Positions 9,590 through 18,281 of a DNA stretch of 47,178 nucleotides are shown one piece after another. Source of the DNA: Acidobacteriota bacterium (GTDB taxonomy: Bacteria > Acidobacteriota > Blastocatellia > Pyrinomonadales > Pyrinomonadaceae); contig JAFAZX010000102.1 of NCBI GenBank assembly GCA_019239425.1, positions 1 to 47,178 on the forward strand, written 5' to 3'. The notes below the pieces were generated by a model, which did no database searches, was not told the origin of the DNA, and was given only the letters and a program-made list of their open reading frames with translations. The translations under genes and the position numbers were made by a program. Within the stretch, counting starts at the first letter, position 1, and the number at the start of each line of letters is the position of its first letter.

Positions 9590-10891
9590 TTAGCGCGTCT
9601 GCCTCCGCGCTGTCAGGTCATCCAGACCCTTTCGCGCCTCGTCGTGTGCGCCCGTCACGTCCGGGCGCGAGAGCACAAGGCGGTACTGGGCCGTTGCCTC
9701 GTCGCGCCTGTTACTCGCGCCGAGCGCCCGCGCCGCTTGCAGGTGGGCCATCGTCGCCAGCTCCTCGCCGGCCCCCTCCGTCTTCGCGGCGGCGAGAAAC
9801 TCCTCGGCGGCCAGCTCCGCGCGGCCTGACTTCAGCAAGGCTTCGCCGTACCTGAAATGAATCAAGTCCGACACCTGTGCCGTCGTGCCGTCCGCCTCCC
9901 TGTCATGCAGCAACGCTTCGTAGATGGCGAAGGCTTCGCCCGCGCCGCCCGCGTCCACCGGCTTATGCTTCGCCTTTCCCGCCGTCGCCTGTTCGATCAG
10001 GGAGTCCGCGGCTTCGAGTTGGTACAGGTAGTTGCGCGGGAAGTCGGCCGCGAGTTGCCGCGCCTGCTCGGCGGCCTCGCCGTACCGCTTCTCGCGCGCG
10101 TAGAGGATGACCAGCAGAGTCCTCGCCTGGTCGCGGGCGCCCGTCCCCTCTTTCGCCACCCGCTCGACGGCTGCGAGGCCTCGCTTCTTCGAGCCGCGCG
10201 CGCCGAAGACGCCCGCCACCAGCTTCGCCGGTAGGGGGAGCGACCCGACGATGTAGTCGTACAGGCCGACGGTCAGTTCGGCGTCGGGGTACTTCGGGTC
10301 GAGCTTGATGACCTGGCGGTGAAGCTCGACGGCCTTGCACCCGTCGGACAGGGCCGCCGTGTGTTTATGCTCGACCGCCTCCTCGTACGTGGCCTTCAAC
10401 GCCAACACGTTGCCGAGGTAGTAGAGCGCCTCCGCGTCATCCGGGTGCTGCTTCAGTCGCGCCGACGCGACCTGCTGTGCGTCGCGCGTGAGAGACCAGA
10501 AACGGTTCGCCAGTTCGGGGTCTGCCTTGTCGTCGCCCTGCGTGTGGAAGGATTTGGTGCCGTAGAGCGGGGCGTGCAGCCGGCCCATCTTGTAAAGCGT
10601 TTCGAACAGGAGTGTGTTCGCGAGGTACTGCGAGCCGGCCGGGTGTTGCGGGAACAAGCGTGCGAGTTCGGAGAAGCATGCGCGCGCCGCCGCGAAGTCG
10701 AGGTTGTAGAGCGCCCTGTTCCCGCCGTCGCGCAACTGTTCGAGCCTGCCGCGCTCCTCGTCGCCGAGCCACCTGTCGCCCGACTGCCGCCCGCGCGCCG
10801 AGCCGGCCAGAAGCAACGCGACGACGACGGCGGCGCAGCCGGCGAAGAGTCTCTTCACCGAGTTGTTATAGGCGTTTCGCGTTTCACTCAT
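9590..10891 (-). CDS. Secreted TPR-like repeat protein, function unknown
   Basis: A 433-residue protein with an N-terminal hydrophobic export segment (CAAVVVALLLAGSARG) and alternating helical pairs typical of tetratricopeptide-like repeats, for example ALYNLDFAAARACFSELARL and DDAEALYYLGNVLAL. A central stretch, GLYDYIVGSLPLPAKLVAG, recurs in predicted periplasmic TPR proteins of soil bacteria, as far as I recall. The likely role is protein-protein interaction in the periplasm; no catalytic motif is seen. The ATG at 10891 has GGGAG upstream. It lies between the DoxX-like gene and the transglycosylase with gaps of 70-85 bp, so co-transcription is plausible but not certain. Confidence 0.8.
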   Translation of the reverse strand: MSETRNAYNNSVKRLFAGCAAVVVALLLAGSARGRQSGDRWLGDEERGRLEQLRDGGNRALYNLDFAAARACFSELARLFPQHPAGSQYLANTLLFETLYKMGRLHAPLYGTKSFHTQGDDKADPELANRFWSLTRDAQQVASARLKQHPDDAEALYYLGNVLALKATYEEAVEHKHTAALSDGCKAVELHRQVIKLDPKYPDAELTVGLYDYIVGSLPLPAKLVAGVFGARGSKKRGLAAVERVAKEGTGARDQARTLLVILYAREKRYGEAAEQARQLAADFPRNYLYQLEAADSLIEQATAGKAKHKPVDAGGAGEAFAIYEALLHDREADGTTAQVSDLIHFRYGEALLKSGRAELAAEEFLAAAKTEGAGEELATMAHLQAARALGASNRRDEATAQYRLVLSRPDVTGAHDEARKGLDDLTARRQTR

Positions 10892-10963
10892 TTCGGCTCT
10901 CCCGCGGAGGGGTGTTTACCGCTGTCGCATGACCCCCTCGCCGCTCGGTCTTCACTCTTTGTC

Positions 10964-11377
10964 TTACGCGGTGACTCTCACGCCCGCGGGCGCCCCCGCG
11001 GCGACCGTGGCCCCGCGCGCCGCTTGTAACGCCCAAGAGCCTATAACCGAGCCGAGCAGCATCAACGGGAAGAGAATCTTGCCCGCCGGGTCGCCCGATG
11101 CCGCGTGCGAAACGGCCGCGCCGGTGAGGACGAAGAACATCCCCGCGTAGGCCCACTCCTTGAGGCGCGGCAGTCCCGGCGCGAGGATGGCCGCGACGCC
11201 GAGCAGCTTCCACACGCCGAGGATCGTGGCGAAGTAGGCCGGGTAGCCGAGGTGTGCTAGGCCCTCCGTCACCGCGGGCACACGCACGAGGTCTGACGCG
11301 CCAAGCGCCGCGAGCGCGAATGCCGCCTGCACCGTGTTAAGCCAGTAGAAAAACTTCCTGCCTCTGGTCGTCGTCAT
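10964..11377 (-). CDS. DoxX-like small membrane protein
   Basis: 137 residues with four predicted membrane helices: FYWLNTVQAAFALAALGASD, a second at YFATILGVWKLLGVAAILAP, a third at WAYAGMFFVLTGAAVSHAAS and a fourth at ILFPLMLLGSVIGSWALQAA. The spacing, the tryptophan/lysine (VWKLLG) and the proline-glycine pattern (PGLPRLKEWAYAG) are those of the DoxX/DoxX-like family, whose members are linked to quinone or thiol redox reactions at the inner membrane in a few organisms; the activity here is unknown. The ATG at 11375-11377 is five bases after AGGAG and preferred over the adjoining GTG. It follows the two very small genes at 11453-11736 and may share their promoter. Confidence 0.8.
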   Translation of the reverse strand: MTTTRGRKFFYWLNTVQAAFALAALGASDLVRVPAVTEGLAHLGYPAYFATILGVWKLLGVAAILAPGLPRLKEWAYAGMFFVLTGAAVSHAASGDPAGKILFPLMLLGSVIGSWALQAARGATVAAGAPAGVRVTA

Positions 11378-11452
11378 CACTTCTCCTTTGAACCTGTGCG
11401 CCGTCGCCCTGCGCGCCCTCGGCTGTGTAATGCGCGCCGGCGTTTGCTCCTC

Positions 11453-11638
11453 TTAAAGCAGTCGAAGGGCCGCCGTCTGCCGGGCCGACTTCGCTTTCTC
11501 CCACTCGGCGACCCAGCCCTTGACCGTGCCGGCGATTTCGCGCTCGCTCTGCCGGGCGGTCTTTTCGTCCCGGCCCTGCGGCAAGCTCTGCGGGCGCACA
11601 ACGCTTCCGCGCTTAACAATTCTGACTCCTGAATTCAT
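11453..11638 (-). CDS. Small basic protein, 61 aa, function unknown
   Basis: A short gene with a strong start: GGAGG five bases before ATG. The product begins MNSGVRIVKRGSVVRPQSL and continues with a charged helical segment ending in tryptophan-containing GWVAEWEKAKSARQ. It has no signal peptide, membrane span or known motif. A longer frame reaching 11788 exists, but the ribosome binding site favours this start. It follows a 28-codon ORF by 11 bp and lies downstream of the sigma54 promoter at 11801-11816, so it is probably part of that regulon. Real gene likely; function unknown. Confidence 0.65.
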   Translation of the reverse strand: MNSGVRIVKRGSVVRPQSLPQGRDEKTARQSEREIAGTVKGWVAEWEKAKSARQTAALRLL

Positions 11639-11649
11639 GGCAACCTCCC

Positions 11650-11736
11650 TCACGCCTGCCGGCCCGCCGCGCCGTGTTCCCGTCTCAGCCTTCGCAGGAG
11701 CAGCAGTCGCTTCCTGATGCGTATCCTTCTCCTCAT
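11650..11736 (-). CDS. Arginine-rich micro-ORF, 28 aa
   Basis: A 28-codon frame starting MRRRIRIRKRLLLLRRLRRE. It has a near-ideal ribosome binding site, GGGAGGTG seven bases before the ATG, and ends 11 bp before the next small gene. It is the first frame after the sigma54 promoter at 11801-11816. Nearly half its residues are arginine or lysine, with a leucine run, so it would be a cationic amphipathic peptide or an arginine-rich leader whose translation influences the gene behind it. No homology can be claimed; support is the ribosome binding site and position. Confidence 0.5.
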   Translation of the reverse strand: MRRRIRIRKRLLLLRRLRREHGAAGRQA

Positions 11737-11800
11737 GATTCAACACCTCCCAAGCGTGACGACCTCTCGACCGTCCTTGCTTGTTCATGACGAAGCACGA

Positions 11801-11816
11801 AGCAACTGCTCTGCCA
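11801..11816 (-). promoter_or_regulatory. Sigma54 promoter for the micro-ORF / small-protein genes
   Basis: On the minus strand TGGCAGAGCAGTTGCT matches the sigma54 consensus TGGCACG-N4-TTGCW with GG and GC at exact spacing. It is 65 bp upstream of the 28-aa ORF and about 107 bp from the shared activator sites at 11923-11958. It is divergent to the promoter at 12000-12015. Confidence 0.8.
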
Positions 11817-11922
11817 CGCCGTTTCGCTTGACGGAGGGATAGTTGACGCTCGGTGTTATGAGGGAATGTGGGTGCGGGCGTGAATCAAGGGTCGGGCGCG
11901 TCGTGAAGGAACGAATCGGTCG

Positions 11923-11958
11923 TTCGTAATTTGACGAACGGATTTACGAAATCAAAAG
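11923..11958. promoter_or_regulatory. Activator-site pair between divergent sigma54 promoters
   Basis: The left site TTCGTAATTTGACGAA (11923-11938) is a clean copy of the 16-bp inverted repeat found upstream of every sigma54 promoter in this window. A weaker second copy begins 20 bp later (11943-11958, core AAATCA). The proximal edge is 41 bp before the -24 element at 12000, the same distance as at 14020, 29014, 28759 and 38997. Confidence 0.7.
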
Positions 11959-11999
11959 CGCGGTTCCTTCCCGCAGCCTGCATTCAAACAATCAAGGCT

Positions 12000-12015
12000 T
12001 GGAATACCTGTTGCT
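12000..12015 (+). promoter_or_regulatory. Sigma54 promoter for the OmpA-family gene
   Basis: TGGAATACCTGTTGCT has GG and GC 10 bp apart and the TTGC core. It is identical over the whole element to the promoter at 14020-14035. ATTCAA lies exactly 12 nt upstream (11982-11987). The gene start is 130 bp downstream. Confidence 0.85.
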
Positions 12016-12144
12016 TCAGGCTCTTCCCGGGGAGGAGGGAGATTCGCGCGTGACCACCGCAGAAGTTATGAGTGGGCAAGGTAATGATGCGTTATGTGCA
12101 GCGGCCTCTTCCTCCTTCAAGATAAAAAGACTAAGGAGCAGCAG

Positions 12145-13188
12145 ATGAGAAGCAGCAAGACAAAGTTTCAGTTAGTCGTACTCGCCTTCATTCTTTCTCT
12201 GGCGGGTGCCACGTTCGCACAGGACAACTCGGCCGTTCCGCCGCTGACGCCGGACCCGACCGTCATCACCCGCGTCGTCCCCGTAGGTCAGAAGTTGAAG
12301 GTCGGCGGCATCGTCGTCAAGCGCGACGCCGACACCTTCACGCTGCGCGGGCCGGACGGCATCGAGACGGTCGTGGCCCTGACGGACAAGACCACTGTTA
12401 AGACGGTGCGCAAGGGCCTCTTCCGCCGGGACAGGCCCTCCGGCGTGAGCTACATCCTGCGCGGCCTCCGGCTGGAGGCCGAGGGGACGGGCAACGGTGA
12501 GGGCCAACTGGCGGCGGACAAGGTGCGCTTCGACGAAGAGGACTTGCGCACCGCGCAGGCGCTCGACGCCCGCGTCGAGCCGGTCGAGACCCTCGCCGTT
12601 TCTACGAGGGCGCTCGCGGAAGACAATCAAGTGCGTATCGCCGAAGCCGAGCAGAACGCGCAGAGGCTCGCGGGGCAGGTCGAAGAGTTGGGCGCCGTCG
12701 CCGCCTCCGCGGGCGACGCTGCCAAGCGTGCGCAGGTGAGCGCCGACCATGCGCAGGCGGACGCCGACACCGCCAACGGGCGCATCAACGGGCTCGACGA
12801 TTACGAGGTGGTGCAGAGCCTGACGGTGCATTTCAGGCCCGGCAGCGCGGTGCTCTCACTCGCGGCTAAGGACGAGATAGACGAGGCGGCCGCCCGCGTG
12901 AAGGCTGAGAACCTCAAGGGCTGGATCGTCGAGGTCGTGGGCTATGCCGATTCGACCGGCAACACGGAGCGGAACCGCTCTTTGAGCGAGCGGCGGGCGG
13001 AGGCGGTCATCAACTACTTGGTGACGAAATACGACCTGCCGCTGCGCCGGCTGGTGCAGCCCTTCGGCTACGGCTCGCTCAACCCGGTGGCGAGCAACGA
13101 GACGGGCCAGGGCCGTTCGCTGAACCGCCGCGTGGAGATCAAGGTCATGGTCAACAAAGGGGCCTCTTCTCAGGCGAGCCTGAAGTGA
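12145..13188 (+). CDS. OmpA-family outer membrane protein
   Basis: 347 residues. A signal peptide (VVLAFILSLAGATFAQ) is followed by a beta-rich domain (about 45-140) with KVGGIVVKRDADTFTLRGPD, resembling the small beta domains often described as DUF5666, then a coiled-coil stretch (about 165-230, RIAEAEQNAQRLAGQVEELG) and a C-terminal OmpA peptidoglycan-binding domain. The latter starts at TVHFRPGSAVLS and has GYADSTGNTERNRSLSERRA, containing the Asp and Arg expected to hold meso-diaminopimelate. It should tether the outer membrane or a periplasmic complex to the wall. The start follows AAGGAG by six bases; an upstream ATG at 12094 lacks such a site. It sits behind the sigma54 promoter at 12000. 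Confidence 0.88.
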   Translation: MRSSKTKFQLVVLAFILSLAGATFAQDNSAVPPLTPDPTVITRVVPVGQKLKVGGIVVKRDADTFTLRGPDGIETVVALTDKTTVKTVRKGLFRRDRPSGVSYILRGLRLEAEGTGNGEGQLAADKVRFDEEDLRTAQALDARVEPVETLAVSTRALAEDNQVRIAEAEQNAQRLAGQVEELGAVAASAGDAAKRAQVSADHAQADADTANGRINGLDDYEVVQSLTVHFRPGSAVLSLAAKDEIDEAAARVKAENLKGWIVEVVGYADSTGNTERNRSLSERRAEAVINYLVTKYDLPLRRLVQPFGYGSLNPVASNETGQGRSLNRRVEIKVMVNKGASSQASLK

Positions 13189-13208
13189 GGTCTCGCGGGA
13201 CGTGTGAT

Positions 13209-13281
13209 GGCGGTTTGCGCTTGCGTTGATGCTGCGGACGACAGAGGTCTGTTGACGGTGTCGATGCAACTGCAAACCGCC
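13209..13281. repeat. Inverted repeat after the OmpA gene
   Basis: GGCGGTTTGC (13209-13218) is repeated exactly inverted as GCAAACCGCC (13272-13281), with about 53 bp between. It lies between the OmpA and DUF1003 genes. It has no T tract, so it is not a standard terminator; it may be an mRNA-stabilising or attenuating hairpin. Confidence 0.5.
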
Positions 13282-13306
13282 GCAGTTATCCCTGTGGTCA
13301 ATCGTT

Positions 13307-13873
13307 ATGAGTGAACACCTCGGAGAGGTAGTGCAGAGAGTCTTCCGCGGCGGCGTCGAGGCGTTGCCGGAGCGCGAGCGGAAGGTCGTCGGCCGCTTCG
13401 TCAAGCGCGCCCGCGTCAGCCGGAACACGAACCGGGAGTTTGAAGACGAACGGACTCTGGGGCAGAGGGTCGCCGACAGGGTCGCGGCCTTCGGCGGCTC
13501 GTGGACGTTCATCATCATCTTCGCGGCGGTCATGCTGGCGTGGGTGGTGCTCAATTCATTAGTGCTCGCGCGGCGCGGCGACCCCTTCGACCCGTACCCC
13601 TATATTCTGCTCAACCTGCTCCTCTCCATGGTGGCCGCCCTCCAGGCACCGGTCGTCATGATGTCGCAGAACCGCCAGGCCGCGAAGGATCGGCTCGACG
13701 CCGCTCACGACTACGAGGTGAATCTCAAGGCGGAGCTGGAGATTCTGAGCCTGCACGAGAAGGTGGACGAGTTCCGCGAAGCCAAGTGGGAGGAACTGAT
13801 TCGCCTTCAGCGGGAGCAGATGAAGATGTTAGAGAATCTCCTGGAAGAGAAGGGACTCTCCCGCCTCACGTGA
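13307..13873 (+). CDS. DUF1003 membrane protein
   Basis: 188 residues with the layout of DUF1003: a charged N-terminal third, the sequence RVADRVAAFGGSWTFIIIF opening the first membrane helix, a short polar loop with DPFDPYPYILLNLLLSM, a second helix (AALQAPVVMMSQNRQA), then a long charged C-terminal helix likely to form coiled coil. The family is an inner-membrane group without an agreed activity. The ATG at 13307 begins 118 bp after the OmpA stop with no promoter I can see in between, so it probably shares the sigma54-driven transcript. Confidence 0.85.
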   Translation: MSEHLGEVVQRVFRGGVEALPERERKVVGRFVKRARVSRNTNREFEDERTLGQRVADRVAAFGGSWTFIIIFAAVMLAWVVLNSLVLARRGDPFDPYPYILLNLLLSMVAALQAPVVMMSQNRQAAKDRLDAAHDYEVNLKAELEILSLHEKVDEFREAKWEELIRLQREQMKMLENLLEEKGLSRLT

Positions 13874-13942
13874 AAGCCTCCGACGTGGAGTCAACTATCC
13901 CTTAACCCTTAGCCTTCCAAACTCCGACCGCGCGTTACGAAC

Positions 13943-13978
13943 GTCGTCAATTAACGAACGACTTCATCAACTCACGTA
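13943..13978. promoter_or_regulatory. Paired activator sites upstream of the ECF sigma gene
   Basis: Two copies of the window's 16-bp element: GTCGTCAATTAACGAA (13943-13958) and TTCATCAACTCACGTA (13963-13978). Their centres are 20 bp apart, about two helical turns. The proximal edge is 41 bp before the -24 element at 14020. Confidence 0.65.
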
Positions 13979-14019
13979 CGCGATTCTTCTCCATATCCTG
14001 AATTCAAGCGATTAGAGAC

Positions 14020-14035
14020 TGGAATACCTGTTGCT
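14020..14035 (+). promoter_or_regulatory. Sigma54 promoter for the ECF sigma factor gene
   Basis: TGGAATACCTGTTGCT, identical to the element at 12000-12015, with ATTCAA exactly 12 nt upstream (14002-14007). The gene starts 69 bp downstream. Confidence 0.85.
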
Positions 14036-14104
14036 TCAACCCAGTAACGTGGGAAGACCGACAGACGCGCGGCGCGACCGCGTGAGTCACGAGAGGGGAC
14101 GGCG

Positions 14105-14671
14105 ATGATTAGTGATGTGAAGTCGAGCCATACCGACAAAGAACTGGCCCGTCTGGCGGCGGGGGGCGACGAGTCTGCCTTTGAGGAGATTTACGGGCGC
14201 TACCGCAGATACGTCTACAGCGTCGCGCTGCGCCTGACCGGAAACGAGGCCGACGCCGAAGACCTGACGCAGGACTCCTTCGTCTCCGTCCTGCGGTGGG
14301 TCGGCGGCTTCCGCGGCGAGTCGTCCTTCACCACCTGGCTCTACCGCGTCGTGGTCAACCAGGCCAGGATGCGCGCCCGCTATCGCAGCAAGAGGCCGGA
14401 AGTCCAGACGGACGACGGGAAACTTCCCGAACGCGTGCGCGCCGTCAACACCAACCCTCTGATTGACCGGCTCGCCATCGAGAAGGCCATGCGGAGGCTC
14501 CCGTCGGGTTATCGCGCGGCGTTCATCCTGCACGACGTGGAGGGGCACGGACATGAGGAGGTCGCGCGGCTGATGGGCTGGAAGGCAGGCACGTCTAAGT
14601 CACAGCTCCACAGGGCGAGGCTCGGCCTGCGCGAGCTGCTCACGGCGCGGTCGCCCGCGCTCCGGAACTGA
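14105..14671 (+). CDS. ECF-type RNA polymerase sigma factor
   Basis: 188 residues. Region 2 is clear: FEEIYGRYRRYVYSVALRLT, then NEADAEDLTQDSFVSVLRWV, the sigma2.2-2.3 core-binding and melting segment, followed by FTTWLYRVVVNQARMRAR. Region 4 has LPSGYRAAFILHDVEGHGHEE with the helix-turn-helix continuing to KSQLHRARLGLREL. It is an RpoE/SigW-type ECF factor. No anti-sigma gene follows: the next gene encodes a secreted DUF4410-like protein. Transcription from a sigma54 promoter would place one alternative sigma factor under another, a cascade. The start ATG has GGGGACGGCG upstream, a moderate ribosome binding site. Confidence 0.93.
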   Translation: MISDVKSSHTDKELARLAAGGDESAFEEIYGRYRRYVYSVALRLTGNEADAEDLTQDSFVSVLRWVGGFRGESSFTTWLYRVVVNQARMRARYRSKRPEVQTDDGKLPERVRAVNTNPLIDRLAIEKAMRRLPSGYRAAFILHDVEGHGHEEVARLMGWKAGTSKSQLHRARLGLRELLTARSPALRN

Positions 14672-14712
14672 ATTCGACCTCTGTCTGTCGGGCCGAAGAA
14701 TTTAAGGGCCGA

Positions 14713-14795
14713 CGGCTCACGTCTCAAGCGGGTACGAGCCTCCTGAAGGTTGTCCAAGCACCCGTGACGTTTGCGCCCGTTCGAGACGTGAGCCG
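14713..14795. repeat. Long imperfect inverted repeat between the sigma gene and the next gene
   Basis: CGGCTCACGTCTCAAGCGGG (14713-14732) is matched inverted at 14776-14795 with 18 of 20 positions paired; the loop is about 43 bp. It lies 42 bp after the sigma-factor stop. There is no T tract on either strand. It could be a factor-assisted terminator, an attenuator for the downstream gene, or the remnant of a small mobile element. Confidence 0.55.
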
Positions 14796-14861
14796 GGCGG
14801 AGAGATAACAGAGCGACCACTGCTTCGACGAAGCGTGGGCTAAACCAGAAAGAAGAGAACC

Positions 14862-15614
14862 ATGTCCGTTCAGCATACTAACCAACGCGAGCAAATGGCC
14901 GGGCGTAAGAGAATCGTCCCCTGTCTCTTGAGTTACGTTCTTATCTGCACCCTGTTCATAACCGCCGTAAAGACGTTCGCCGATTCGCCCGCGGACACTC
15001 AACAACAGGCGGTAAATGAATCATCCGCGCCGGCCTCCCAACGACCGACAGTCGCGATCTTCAGATTCACGGTGCAGTCGGAGACGCCGGCTGCGGCCGC
15101 GCCTTCTTCACAGCCATGCTCCCAATACATCGCCGACGCGAACGCCGGTTCCGCCGCGCAGGACAAGCTGACCGTTGACCCCAAGATTCTGGACGCGATC
15201 TCGAACGAGCTTCGACAGGCACTCTCGAAGAAGAAGATGACCGTCATGGCGGAGCCCGACCCCGACGCCATCCCGGTCGGCAGTTCCGTCGTCTGCGGGC
15301 ACATCTTCAAAGCCCGCAAGGGCAGCGCGGCGGGAAGGATGGTCGGGCTGGGCTTCGGCGCAAGTCACCTCGGCGCTCACGTCGTCCTCCTCTCGAAAAC
15401 CGAGGGCGGCTTCACCCTCATCGACTCGTTCGACCTCAAGCTGAAGGGTCGCAACCTCCTCCCTCCCGGCGCGAGCACCGCCGTCGTGCAGGCCACGATC
15501 ATGGAGAAGCGCCAGAACCTTCAGGGACTCGCCAGGAAGCTGGCGGACGGAGTCGTGAAGAGGTTGGACGAAGACAGGAAACAGCCGCCCCCGGCAAAGG
15601 AAGCGGCCAGATGA
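14862..15614 (+). CDS. Secreted DUF4410-like protein
   Basis: 250 residues. A hydrophobic export segment (VPCLLSYVLICTLFITAVKTF) precedes a region with PTVAIFRFTVQS, VVCGHIFKARKGSAAGRMVG and FGASHLGAHVVLLSKTEGG. The pattern of a glycine-rich turn after SAAGRM, then alternating beta strands, resembles DUF4410 and related envelope proteins of unknown role. A proline/alanine tail ends the protein. The assignment is by pattern only. The start has only a weak AGAAGAGA site; an in-frame ATG at 14895 is an alternative. The stop overlaps the ATG of the oxidoreductase remnant (ATGA), suggesting they were once translationally coupled. Confidence 0.65.
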   Translation: MSVQHTNQREQMAGRKRIVPCLLSYVLICTLFITAVKTFADSPADTQQQAVNESSAPASQRPTVAIFRFTVQSETPAAAAPSSQPCSQYIADANAGSAAQDKLTVDPKILDAISNELRQALSKKKMTVMAEPDPDAIPVGSSVVCGHIFKARKGSAAGRMVGLGFGASHLGAHVVLLSKTEGGFTLIDSFDLKLKGRNLLPPGASTAVVQATIMEKRQNLQGLARKLADGVVKRLDEDRKQPPPAKEAAR

Positions 15615-16152
15615 AACGGATAAGGGCGGCGCGCCTTCACAACTATGACGGCGCGACGGCGGTGCGGGTCGAGGAGACGACGCTGCGGGAACCGCAAGCG
15701 GGCGAACTTCGCATACGCGTCCACGCCGCGAGCGTGAATCCCATCGACTGATTCCGGCCGGCCTGAACTCAGTGCTCGACACGTTCGGCCGCGACACCTA
15801 CGCGCACCCATTCAGGGTGTTGAAGGGCGGCGTGCGCCCGGCTTCTATGCTCGGACGGCCTCGCCAAGAGTTGACGAACAACCTCTGGCTCGAAGCCTCC
15901 GCGCTGTCCAAGCAGGTGACGACCGGACGCCTGAAGAGACTGGCGGAGTTGGTTGACCAGGGCGCGTTGAAAGTTCGCGTCGACGAGACCTTCCCGCTGG
16001 AGCTGGCGGGTGCTGCGCTTCTACGCATGGAGGCGGTGCCGCCGAGAGGGCAGATCGTTCTCAAGATTGCCGAAGGGTTAGAGACCTCGTTCTATGTCGG
16101 GGCCTTGCCGGCACGGGCAGCCGCAGGAGCCGGCTACGCGGGAATGAGATAA
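15611..16152 (+). pseudogene. Zinc-type alcohol dehydrogenase / quinone oxidoreductase remnant, centre deleted
   Basis: The first 46 codons (15611-15751) read as the N-terminus of an MDR-superfamily NADPH:quinone oxidoreductase: RIRAARLHNYDGATAVRVEE, then GELRIRVHAASVNPID, where the family goes on with Trp-Lys. Here a TGA stop follows. From about 15769 another frame reads as the C-terminus of the same family: LDTFGRDTYAHPFRVLKGG, then GRLKRLAELVDQGALKVRVD and AALLRMEAVPPRGQIVLKIA. The roughly 150-170 residues between, including most of the Rossmann fold, are missing. An internal deletion with frame loss explains this best. The C-terminal frame runs to 16152 but its last 30 codons have no family match. 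Confidence 0.85.
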
Positions 16153-16201
16153 GGCGCCACACAGCCGGCTCATCGCCGCCGCGTGCCTGCACTTCTCAGT
16201 T

Positions 16202-17761
<1,560 letters not shown>

Positions 17762-17797
17762 TTCGCCACCGCCCCCGTCAGGGTTCGCGCGCCGAGC

Positions 17798-18268
17798 CTA
17801 GCAACGAACCGGCGTCCCGCCCTGGATGTCCTGCAGTTCGCGCCTACAGATGATGCTGAAAGCTTTCAAGGGGTCGTCTCTCGTCTCGGCCACGCTCATC
17901 CGGAGTTGTTCGGCGGATACGTTGTCGGCCCCGTACTGCGTGAGCACTCGGTCGATGACCTTCTCCGCCTCCTTGATGACCTGCTCGGAGGCGAAGAGCC
18001 GGATGCGGCTGGCGACGGCGTAAAGCGAGACCGCCCTTTCGACCTCCGCGTCGTCGTCGTCGATGCGGTGCGTGGCCGAGGCGACGTAGACTTTGGAGGC
18101 ACAGTCTATGAAGTCGGAATAGGCGGCCTCACGCCTGGTGATCTCCCGCTGTAGGAGGTCGCGCCGGTGCCGGCTCCGCTCGCCCACCCAGGTGCTCGTC
18201 AACGACGCGAGGCCGCCGACGATGGCCCCCATGATGGCCGCCATCCCGCTTGCTACTTCGCCGCCCAT
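17798..18268 (-). CDS. Small membrane-anchored protein, function unknown
   Basis: 156 residues. One N-terminal membrane helix (MAAIMGAIVGGLASLTSTWV) is followed by a soluble helical domain with RHRRDLLQREITRREAAYSD and VSLYAVASRIRLFASEQVIK. The single helix plus a charged, heptad-like domain is common in uncharacterised single-gene membrane proteins. The ATG at 18266-18268 follows AAAGAGGTC and is preferred over an upstream methionine at 18325 that would lie inside the RND gene. It starts 14 bp after the RND stop and ends 36 bp before the activator start, so the three are probably one transcript. It might relay pump or membrane state to the activator, but nothing in the sequence proves this. 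Confidence 0.75.
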   Translation of the reverse strand: MGGEVASGMAAIMGAIVGGLASLTSTWVGERSRHRRDLLQREITRREAAYSDFIDCASKVYVASATHRIDDDDAEVERAVSLYAVASRIRLFASEQVIKEAEKVIDRVLTQYGADNVSAEQLRMSVAETRDDPLKAFSIICRRELQDIQGGTPVRC

Positions 18269-18281
18269 AAGACCTCTTTTC

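Noticed and set aside
11453..11788. A single 111-residue protein instead of two small genes
   Set aside because: The upstream part has no family pattern, while two strong ribosome binding sites mark the starts at 11736 (another frame) and 11638.
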